This document shows, piece by piece, positions 7,981 to 16,000 of a stretch of 16,796 nucleotides of DNA. Origin of the DNA: Triparma columacea (taxonomy: Eukaryota; Sar; Bolidophyceae; Parmales; Triparmaceae); assembly GCA_030267965.1 (NCBI GenBank), contig BRYA01000060.1, positions 23,208-40,003 of the forward strand. The letters run 5' to 3'. The position numbers were made by a program, and so were the translations under genes. Each line of letters opens with the position of its first letter. The first letter of the stretch is position 1. A model generated the notes under the pieces. That model saw only the letters and a program-made list of their open reading frames with translations. It searched no databases and had not been told where the DNA came from.

Positions 7981-10336
7981 TCACCTCCTCATCCTAATCT
8001 CTCTCTCGAGAATCGTGCGTTCCTCCTTATCCAAATCGTCCGCCCTCTCATACTCCTCTTCCCCTTCAATCCCATATTCCTCCTCCAGCACTCCATTGCT
8101 CTTCAACGTCACAAGAGCGACCATAACAACCACCCCCACCCCAACAACCATCCTCCAAGCCCCTCCCCCGCTCACTTCCATATCAACATCGTACCCCCAC
8201 ACAACGTCGTCCGTGAATACCACGACACCCCCCTCATCCCCCAGCATCTTCGCCGCCATGTTCTGTTTGAGTTTAACGCTCCCCGCAACCTTACCCCTCC
8301 CACCCTCAACCGCTACGATATCCTTACCCCCCGCAACTATTACGACGGGCACGGAGGAGGAAGAAGTGGACCATATGGAGAGGGTGGAGAAGGGGTCATC
8401 GGAGGGAACCCAGCGTGGACCTCGTCTGTTTATCCACTTCATGGACCGGGTTTTAGGATCAAAATTGAAGACTATCCCGTTACTAAGGAAGGGGTGTGGG
8501 GGGAGAGGTCGATAAGCGTCGGCGAGTGAGTGTTTTCCCCGAGTTTTAGTTGCTCAAACGGTGTGTAATAAAAAGGTAAACCCCCCCCCCCCCTTCTCAC
8601 CTCAATGCACCGAAAACCTCCCCATTCCAAACCTTAATATCCGTCGTTCCAATCCACCCATCCTCTCCTCCCCCTCTCCCCTTCCCCTTACTATCCCTCC
8701 CTCCCTGGCATAAGTCTTTCTTATAAACCTCTTTCTCCCCATCTCTATATACAAAAGTACATTTACCTTTCCCTTCGCCTCCTATTAAAACCGCGTCCTT
8801 AACACCCTCTCCTCCCACACCACTCCATTCCCCCCAAGCTCTCGAGGAGTAGGTAGAGATAGGAGGTAACCTTAACCCCGTCATGAATTGCCCGTTCTGC
8901 AGGTTGTATACATCTACTCCGTTATAACCTCGAACACCCACACTATTAAAAGCCCTCCTCCTTTCTTCACCCTCGTAATCATCTCGATTTCTCTCTCTAG
9001 AAGAGACGTATCCAACCTTAATCTCATCCCCACCCCCACCCCTTTTACATGTATGTTTGAAATCACCCCCGTAACTTCTGGGTACACTAGATCCGTATTT
9101 CCCCCAATGTTTCCCTTTTTTAACTGCCTCATGTCGACTCATTTGAAACCCTTTATTACCACCTCGTAATATGGACTCTAATGTTTGTATACGTGCATCA
9201 GAGTTAGATGTAGAGTGTGTGTTACTCCAGATTATGGCACCGGTTTTTAAGGATATTAGAGCTGTACGTAGGTAGACTTTTACGTCTGAGTCAAGTTCCT
9301 TCCCATCTCCGATACCCCAACTTCTATCATTACCGTTATCCTCATCGTCGTCATCGTCGTTGTCGTTGTTCGACCCTTCTTGATCTTCTTGATCTTCTTT
9401 ATAAACGATTTCCTCAACCCATTTAATAACAACCTCCCCCTCCTCAACCCTACTAACATCAAAATCGCTAACATACCTATCCCAACATCCTCCTTCCTCT
9501 GTTGTTGTTGTATCCATACCTTGAAGTCCACCTGTTGTTGGTGAACATAAGTATATATCGTCACCGTATTCCTCCTCCCCACCCTCTGGTATATCAATTG
9601 TAATACTCGGTTGTATTCTACCACCCCTACCTTCCAAGGTAACATCATTTGTCCATAGTTGTTCTATACTATCAACTTCGAGTTTGTATAACTGTATTGT
9701 ATTAGTAGAATCTAAGGATATTATATTTATAGATAACTCAGTGGACGATGGGTCTTTTTGGGTTGTAGATGGGGAGATGGAGGGGGGTGATACTGATATT
9801 ACTGACGCGTAGATTACAAACACATCTGCAGGTTTATCATCGTCCTTTTGATTGTCATTCTGATGGTCCTTTTGATAGTCCTCCTTAGTTCTCTCGAATG
9901 TCAATGTTTGTAATAGTCCCATAGATAAACGTGATTTAAGGTATGCTATTAAATCACCATCATGATCTAACGTTAATATTAAATCATCTTCAGATGAGAT
10001 TGAAGAAGAGGTTGAAGTTTTATAGGATGGTATATGTGTAAGAGTTGGAGCGAGAGAGTACTTTGATAGACAGATTGTATTAGAGATAAGTAGAGAGGAA
10101 GGAAGGTGAGGTGGTGGTGTAGAAGGTGTGTATAAATGAGGTAATGTTGAGGGTGCGTAAAAGGTTGGATTGAAAGTTAGGGTTATTCTTTGATTTACTC
10201 TTCGGTTTATTGATGTTGTTGTTAGTAGTGAGGATGGTGGTTGTGGAAGGTTAGGAAGTAATTGTGGTGATATAATATAGATTGATAGAAGAATTAACAA
10301 ATAGTCTGGGAAACGAAATGAGGGGAAGGCAATCAT
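7981..10336 (-). CDS. Type I membrane protein with FG-GAP/PQQ-like propeller region (NERD1-like)
   Basis: Exons are 8601-10336 and 7981-8482; the 118-bp intron (8483-8600) has a GTGAG donor and TTAG acceptor, giving 745 aa. Residues 1-26 form a signal peptide (hydrophobic DYLLILLSIYII). A long luminal region holds propeller-like strands such as VDVYNLQNGQFMTGLRL and, across the splice, GALSNGIVFNFDPKTRSMKW, then AGGKDIVAVEG and VVVFTDDVVWGYDV. One membrane segment lies at about 688-705, followed by a 40-residue acidic then basic tail. The layout recalls plant FG-GAP protein NERD1 and related secretory-pathway membrane proteins; canonical FG-GAP calcium loops are not clear, so function stays open. 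Around codons 320-345 there is an Asp/Asn/Glu-rich insert. I chose Met at 10336 because it is the first ATG in the frame and gives a clean signal peptide; upstream the frame only translates a tandem repeat. Confidence 0.65.
8581..8593. repeat. C13 homopolymer next to a splice donor
   Basis: On the coding strand this is a G13 run starting seven bases inside the intron, directly after the donor GTGAGAA of the NERD1-like gene. The run is intronic, so its length does not affect the reading frame. Confidence 0.9.
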
Positions 10337-10352
10337 TCCAACTGCCAGGGCT

Positions 10353-10462
10353 GTATGGAGGGGTATGAAGGTATACGAAGGGGTATGAAGGGGTGTGAAG
10401 GGGTGTAGAGGGGTATGGAGGTGTATGAAGGGGTATGAAGGTGTAGAATGGGATATAAAGGT
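10353..10462. repeat. Minisatellite: about 11 copies of a 10-bp unit
   Basis: Eleven consecutive 10-base units with consensus GTATGAAGGG fill 10353-10462 with few substitutions and no visible indels. The repeat starts 17 bases upstream of the predicted start codon of the NERD1-like gene, so it is in that gene's 5' leader or promoter. Its frame is open on the minus strand and would give His/Pro/Tyr repeats, but no ATG precedes it there. Confidence 0.9.
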
Positions 10463-10796
10463 GGCAAAATGGGAAAAGTGGGGAAACCAATTTGGAAGAG
10501 AAAGGAGGAGAAGAGACAAGGAAATGAGAGGTCAGGAGAAGGGAAAGATACCGGAGAAAGGAAACGATTAAGGAGATTCAAAGATTGGATAACCCTCGCA
10601 GAGGAGGACCAAGTTTGATTCGCAGATTTTGGAATCTGCGCTTTTATTTTAATCCAAATTCACAAAGGGGTACATTCAACATTTCAACAACAACTTCTTC
10701 ACAACCTCTGTTAGAGTTCTCTACTAACAACCCCTACTCACGACCAGTCACAACTACAAAACAAACCTAAATCTCCGCAAATTCACCCCCACTAAT
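10463..10796. other. Intergenic region between two minus-strand genes
   Basis: With the adjoining minisatellite this makes a 460-bp gap. It should hold the promoter of the NERD1-like gene and the 3' end of the next gene. It contains a purine-rich stretch (10493-10575) and a perfect hairpin at 10621-10640. No gene was recognised. Confidence 0.5.
10621..10640. repeat. Perfect 8-bp stem hairpin with 4-base loop
   Basis: CGCAGATT (10621-10628) pairs with AATCTGCG (10633-10640) around the loop TTGG. A T-rich stretch (CTTTTATTTT) follows on the plus strand. It lies between two minus-strand genes. The surrounding bases do not fold into a tRNA cloverleaf, and no T-loop consensus was found. Confidence 0.75.
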
Positions 10797-11546
10797 TCAT
10801 CCAACCACACACGTCTTGCTCCCCTTCCTCTCCCTAATCCCCTCCTCCCCTCCCTCCACCATCTCCCCGTCTCTAACCTCCTCCTCCCCCCCCCCCTTCT
10901 CAATATCCCTAACCTCCTCCTCCCCCCTCTCAATACCCCTAACCTGTCTGGAGGCTCTAAACCCTCCGGCCTTAACTATATCCTCATATCCCCAACTGTC
11001 CAAACCTTGTAAACGCAGACGAATTACGGATCCAACTTCACTCCAAAACCCTATTCCAACTTCCCCACCACCCTCCATCACCAGGTCAGGACAGGACTTT
11101 GTATTCGAAACGATTACTACACCTAGGTGTTTAGTATCTGAGGTAAGATTACTTTGGGATTCCCAGAAATACCACCCCCCACCTCCGACTCTTTTAAAAC
11201 TCTTCAATATCCCACCTCCTTCACCCGTCTGATTTCGTACACCCTTAGAAGTAACACTATCACCAACTTCATCCTCCTCCTTCACACCATCGAACTGATT
11301 TTTATAACACACGGATAATCTCGCATGTTCATTAAGCACACACAACAAACTCGCTATATTAACCCACCCTTCTTTAGTATATTTATCGCTTCTTTCTACC
11401 ACCAAGGTTTCTAAACTCAGAAGTGACCCGGGGGTAGGGTGAAGTGGATAGGCGTGAAGGAGGGTTGAGGTTGAGAGGTTTATTATTAGGATTGTTATAT
11501 GGGGAAGGTGAGGAGGGAGGGAGGGGGGGGGGGGGGAAGAGGACAT
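10797..11546 (-). CDS. Hypothetical protein, 249 aa
   Basis: I do not recognise this protein. The chosen start is the ATG at 11544-11546. The frame extends further up, but that part looks untranslated and the Met gives a compact product. Residues 5-13 are Pro/Ser/Leu-rich, encoded through a C14 run. A hydrophobic stretch ITILIINLST follows and looks like a buried beta strand. A helical segment (GWVNIASLLCVLNEHARLSVCYKN) and a Gly-rich middle with WYFWESQSN come next. The C-terminal ~55 residues are a charged, imperfectly repeated region (EEEVRD occurs twice). There is no signal peptide or clear membrane span. The alternating strand and helix at the front could be a longin-like or other alpha/beta fold, but that is a guess. 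The gene is divergent from THOC7 with 381 bp between starts. Confidence 0.6.
   Translation of the reverse strand: MSSSPPPPSLPPHLPHITILIINLSTSTLLHAYPLHPTPGSLLSLETLVVERSDKYTKEGWVNIASLLCVLNEHARLSVCYKNQFDGVKEEDEVGDSVTSKGVRNQTGEGGGILKSFKRVGGGGWYFWESQSNLTSDTKHLGVVIVSNTKSCPDLVMEGGGEVGIGFWSEVGSVIRLRLQGLDSWGYEDIVKAGGFRASRQVRGIERGEEEVRDIEKGGGEEEVRDGEMVEGGEEGIRERKGSKTCVVG
11523..11536. repeat. G14 homopolymer inside a coding region
   Basis: On the minus strand this is a C14 run coding for prolines near codons 4-8 of the hypothetical protein. The frame is open at the length given here. A change of one base would move the frame just after the start codon. Confidence 0.9.
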
Positions 11547-11927
11547 TGTTAAGGTGGATGGGAAGGGAGGGTGATATTTTTGAGGGAGAGGGAAGGTTTC
11601 AAGTTTTTGAGGGAGAACACACAAAAAACAACCATGATTTTGGATAGAGCCAGGAGGAACTAAAGGCATTTAACGGAGAGCAAGGAAGACGACTTTTAAA
11701 GCACGAGTTCACGGCCACCGATTCGGGGACCGCAAAGGGATCTATTTTGGAATGGACAAACTGAACAATTCCAGGATGCTCTGAGCTCCAGAAATGCTCC
11801 GATTCCTGTCTCTTCCCAAATTTAGCCAATTAAAGCCCAATTTGAAGCGTATAAACCCCCTTCAACCCCAAACTCTCCCCCTTCCTTCCACTCCTCCCCC
11901 CCCTCCCCTACCTCCCCCCTCCCAAAA
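11547..11927. promoter_or_regulatory. Divergent intergenic region upstream of THOC7
   Basis: 381 bases between the starts of a minus-strand gene and a plus-strand gene. Both promoters should lie here. The last 60 bases before the THOC7 ATG are strongly C/T-rich (11864-11923), like the stretch before the exosome gene start. No TATA element was assigned. Confidence 0.5.
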
Positions 11928-12605
11928 ATGTCCTCCACCCTAGATCTCCCTTCAATAATATCGTCCCGTCTAGAGGTCCGTTCAACAGTCTACCTCCAGC
12001 CCTCTATAAACACCATAGCAACCCGTTACTCCGACCTAATATCATCACAACAAACAACAACGACAGGAAACGAAGGTGATATGATAGAGGAGAGAACAGC
12101 ACTAGCAAACGCACTCAGGAGCTACGCGGTAGAGGTCGCTAAAATCGGGTCGGTTGATCAAGCTACTGAGGGGGAGATTAAACTGCTCAGTCGTATGAGC
12201 GAGGGGTACGGGGAAGAGAGCGAGAAGGTAGGATCTGAGATAAGTAATTTACGGGATGTTTTGAAATCTGTTGTTGGGGTTAGGGGTGAGAAGCTTGAGT
12301 ACGATGCCTTAGCTGGTGTTATAAACAGGGACGGTGGTACTATGGGGGAGAGGAAGCTGGAGGAGGAGATAAAGAGAGTTGAGGAGGAGTGTTTGGAGAT
12401 TGAGAGAGGTAGGGAAAGAGTTGAGGGGGAGGTTAGGGAGAAGGAGAAGGCGTTCCAGTTGTTGTTAAGCGGGATACTCGACCTTAAGAGACTTCTGGGG
12501 GAGGAGGGGGAGGAGGGGGAGGGGGAAGAGGTTGGGGAGGGAGGGGGTAATGAGGGGGAGGTAGGGGAGGAGGGGGAGGAAGGGGAGGCAATGGTTGTGG
12601 AGTAG
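11928..12605 (+). CDS. THOC7: THO complex subunit 7 (THOC7)
   Basis: A coiled-coil subunit of the nuclear THO complex, which couples transcription to mRNP assembly and export. The single-exon frame gives 225 aa, close to the ~204 aa of the human protein. The ATG follows CCAAAA, and the leader upstream is pyrimidine-rich. The diagnostic segment is EKLEYDALAGVINRD (121-135), matching the QEYDALAKVI region of animal THOC7. A long Glu/Arg/Lys heptad-type helix follows (about 140-175), then FQLLLSGILDLKRLL (176-190), equivalent to the human FHVLLSTIHELQQTL region. The N-terminal third is less conserved but predicted helical, with ALANALRSYAVEVAKI. Residues from 191 to the end are Glu/Gly-rich and end in MVVE, echoing the acidic tail of other THOC7 proteins. 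No intron is needed. Confidence 0.87.
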   Translation: MSSTLDLPSIISSRLEVRSTVYLQPSINTIATRYSDLISSQQTTTTGNEGDMIEERTALANALRSYAVEVAKIGSVDQATEGEIKLLSRMSEGYGEESEKVGSEISNLRDVLKSVVGVRGEKLEYDALAGVINRDGGTMGERKLEEEIKRVEEECLEIERGRERVEGEVREKEKAFQLLLSGILDLKRLLGEEGEEGEGEEVGEGGGNEGEVGEEGEEGEAMVVE

Positions 12606-12668
12606 GGGGGGGGAGAGGGAAGGGGGGATTGGGGGGGGGGGGGGGCTGCCGGGGGAAGGGGGGGGGGG
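12606..12668. repeat. Cluster of long G runs
   Basis: Runs of 8, 6, 15, 5 and 11 G separated by short spacers begin immediately after the THOC7 stop codon. On the transcript this is a 3' UTR with strong G-quadruplex potential. Confidence 0.85.
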
Positions 12669-12822
12669 ATTAAATAAGGGCGATCGCACTTTTAATACTG
12701 AGACTTAACCCCACCCTTTTCAAGAAAATTCATGGTCTTCATTCTCCTCTTCTCCAACCCCCACAAGCCGTCTGTGGCGCATATACAACCCCCTCAAGGA
12801 GATCCGTCGCCCCCGCTATTTT

Positions 12823-12862
12823 GTACGAAGCAAAACCAATAGATCGAAGATTAGCTTCGTAC
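12823..12862. repeat. 9-bp inverted repeat with 22-base loop
   Basis: GTACGAAGC (12823-12831) and GCTTCGTAC (12854-12862) are perfect inverted copies. They sit about midway between THOC7 and the next gene, 201 bases before that gene's start codon. This could be a paired protein-binding site or an RNA stem-loop. Confidence 0.7.
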
Positions 12863-13063
12863 GGAAGGGTAATGAAGAAGTTTCTGTTGGTTTCGCCTTT
12901 CTTCAATCAAACTCGCTCGGACTTTTCCCTTCTTGTTCGGGACTTTTTGGTCCAAATTCCGAGGATTTGATCTTCTACCTCCCTCCCCCAACCAGTTTTC
13001 TCACTACGACGACGCATAACCTCACCGTTAACCTTATCGTGTCGAGGAATATCCAGTCTCATC

Positions 13064-16000
13064 ATGCTAATGGCCAAAGGTAACTCCCCAAGGCCAGCCC
13101 CCCCGCCTGGGGAGTTCATGGGAAGGATTAGGACATGGGTTCGAGGATTGTTGCTCCTCTCTCTCGTCGTCTTCGTCCGGAGCCTCTTCACTGCAGGCAC
13201 GTTTCTTGGACAGGGTCAAGTCAGGGAAGGTAAGAAGAGAGTGTACAAAGAGAGAGGAGAGGGGACTGTTTCGATATGGGGGGTCAAACTAGATTCTAAC
13301 ACTGGTGCATTCACGCGTTCTAATCATCCCCACGCTACCCTTCACCATCACCTTAAGCAGCCCTTCAAACTTGGGCAAACAGCTTCACCGTGCTTGACGC
13401 TCAACCTTGCCTTGAGCAGGACAAGGATGCTGGAACCGATGCTCGCGTCGGCTCCCGTCTCTGTGAGCATGATAAGGTCAAGAGCTACTACGGCGTGTGC
13501 GTCAGGTACGCGATTGGAAATCAAAGCTTCGTTCACGAGGATGTTGCTTCCAACCACGTTCATGCAGAGGAGGGGACTGACGTCCTGGACTACTCTGGCG
13601 AAGTTGGGAACGTCGCGCTGAGAATCTCTACGCTTGTGTCGACTACAACAAACCTTGCAAGTAAGGGGAATAAGACCACTAACGCGACCGTCGATTACGC
13701 CCAAGGAGACAACGGGAGCTTGATGACCTGCAAGTACCCCAAATCCTGTGAGGACGGAATTGGGAGTGAATCAAAGAGGGACTTAGGAGACCCATCGATC
13801 GCATCAGGTAAGGGCTTGGTAGGGAGTCGATGTGGGTATGCAAACTAGATTCTAACACCCCTTCGCAGTCATTCCACTTCCTGATTTCCTCTTCGCGACA
13901 GACACTTCCTCCGAGGTCCACACTCACCTTCCAGGCCAGCGCCACTTGCTTCATGGCGATGTCGACACCTTGGTCTCCGACTACCTCGGGAGCAGAGAAA
14001 CGGAGGACTGCGCCAACCCCGGAGATCGTGTCCACGTCCACCAACCGCGCGCACCTGAGATGTCAGATGACGCCACTTCCTTCCAGAGGCACCTTGAGGA
14101 CGATTTCTGTCCGACCCCATCAAGGTTAGACGAAATCATTGCCACCCAACCCGGCAAAGCGCCCCACCTTGAGTTACAGCCAATCCAGATTGCTTCGCCA
14201 CCCATCACGCTCGGGATCGTCGTCGAATTTCCTATTGCGCAACCTGCTTCGACACCCATCCCGACCAGCCTCGTCATCAATGATCCTACTACGCAACCTG
14301 CACCCGGACCCCCCGCGGGAGAAGGTAAGTAAGAAAGGGTGGTAGAGGAGGTCTAGGGGAGGTCGGGCAAAGTGCTACACACTTAGATTCTAACGTCCCA
14401 GTCGTAGTCGCCTCGGTCCCGACCAACCCAGACTTTGCTCCTCTTGGAGTTGAGGGCGCCTCTTTGCATGAGGACGTCATTCCTTCGGATCTTCCAAGCA
14501 TGATGCGCTGGCTCCAGGGTGACAACGTCAAGGCTTCCCCTTTGGACGCGAGTAGGGTCGTTGAGAAGCTTGTGTCTGCTACAACTAAAGCAGTAGCAAC
14601 GGTTCAAGGTAAGAGGAGGGGGGAGCTACGGTTACGGAGGGGAGAATCGAGCTGTTCTGCAGCAACTGTAGCTAATGCAACATCTCGCTTCTCTCCACTC
14701 TCGCAGCCTCCTTGCCCTTTGCCGCTTCCTTCCCCTTCGCCACCTCGCAGAACCCCTTTGCCCTCGTCGTCTATGATCCGACTGCACAACCTGCACCTGA
14801 GCCCCCTGCACCTCTCACATGGTCAGACAGTCTTGTCTTGTTCTTCACGGCCCTCGACCTCTTTGCGATGGCTGCCTTCTACGTCATCAACCTCATGCCA
14901 AAGGCCTTCTCCTACAGGCTCAGGCTGAGTGGCAACTTCATCCGCACGTTCAACATCGTTCTGCTCAACTGCATCGTGATGCAAGGCGCCGTCGCTCAGT
15001 CCTTTGGGGTTGGGGAGGTGCGAAGGACAGCAAGGAGGGTCCTCAAGGGGGAGAAGATGAACCAAGGTGGGGGGGTAACCTTTGTACGTAGAACATCGGA
15101 GGTTAGCGTGGATGATATGAACGGGCTGTTCAACACGGTCAGTAATGGATGGGATAGCTATGGCAGTACTAACACTGGCAACTCCATCATGGCGAATGGC
15201 GACACTACGATTCTAGCTGTTGGGTCGTATAAATGCTCAGATGGGACTTGTGCAAATAATGGGGACATGCTGTACACAGTAGACTTGGGTGGAGAGGTCA
15301 AGTGTGTGGAGGACAACGCAAGCTGTGTGTTGGATGGAGAGAATGCAAGAAGAGTGATGAGGGTGGAGGGAACTGAGAGTGGTACTGTTTCAGGTACACA
15401 TATACTCCGAGCTCTCACCTTCGACAAGGGGTTTGCTGAGCATGGTGGAGGGGTTTGGATTGGGTGGGGTGCCATAGTCGACTTGGAGCTCTTAGTTTTT
15501 TCCAACAATAAAGCTACAGATGGTGGAGGTGGAGCAATTTCTGTTACTGATAGTGGAACTACTGTCAATGCCTACGGAACAAGCTTCAATGGAAACTCAC
15601 AAGAATTAGGAAATGGTGATGATATTTACAGAGACTCATTTGGTTCACCAACCATCACAATCCACAATACATGCCCTTCTCCCTACTCCTCCAACACTCC
15701 AATCCAAGGTAAGACGAGAATGAGGATTGTGTAGTCTGTAGAACCATTCCTAACCCCACAACTCACTTTACCTTACCGCTGCACCACTCCTTCCACTCTC
15801 CTCCCACACACAGGATCTGCTTTGGACACTTACAATATTGCTGGTGCCCCATTCTATTCCTATACCTGCGCCTTCTACCACTGCGACGCTGGCTTCTCCA
15901 ACCCAACCTCTGGCACATCAATCTCTGACTGCGAAGAGTGTGTTGCAGGAAAGTTCTCATCTGCTGGTTCTGGCACTTGTTCTGATTGCCTAAAAGGTAA

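Larger units (their letters stand above)
12606..13063. other. Intergenic region: G-run cluster, inverted repeat and leader of the next gene
   Basis: 458 bases between THOC7 and the next plus-strand gene. The first 63 bases are dominated by G runs, then an AT-rich patch follows (12669-12678). An inverted repeat lies at 12823-12862. No gene was seen; the minus-strand frame at 12907-13200 lacks an ATG start and overlaps the signal sequence of the next gene. Confidence 0.5.

Noticed and set aside
7955..8515. Plus-strand 186-residue frame starting with a hydrophobic, signal-like stretch
   Set aside because: It is antisense to the second exon of the NERD1-like gene. That exon splices in phase to the long upstream exon and supplies the membrane segment. 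The plus frame is Ser/Pro/Thr low complexity.
10337..10519. N-terminal extension of the NERD1-like frame
   Set aside because: It would start at TTG and mostly translate the 10-bp minisatellite. The first ATG (10336) gives a proper signal peptide.
10576..10660. Possible tRNA around the hairpin at 10621
   Set aside because: No acceptor stem, anticodon arm or T-loop consensus could be fitted on either strand.
12907..13200. Minus-strand basic 97-residue frame
   Set aside because: It starts at GTG, overlaps the signal-sequence exon of the surface gene and has no recognisable domain.
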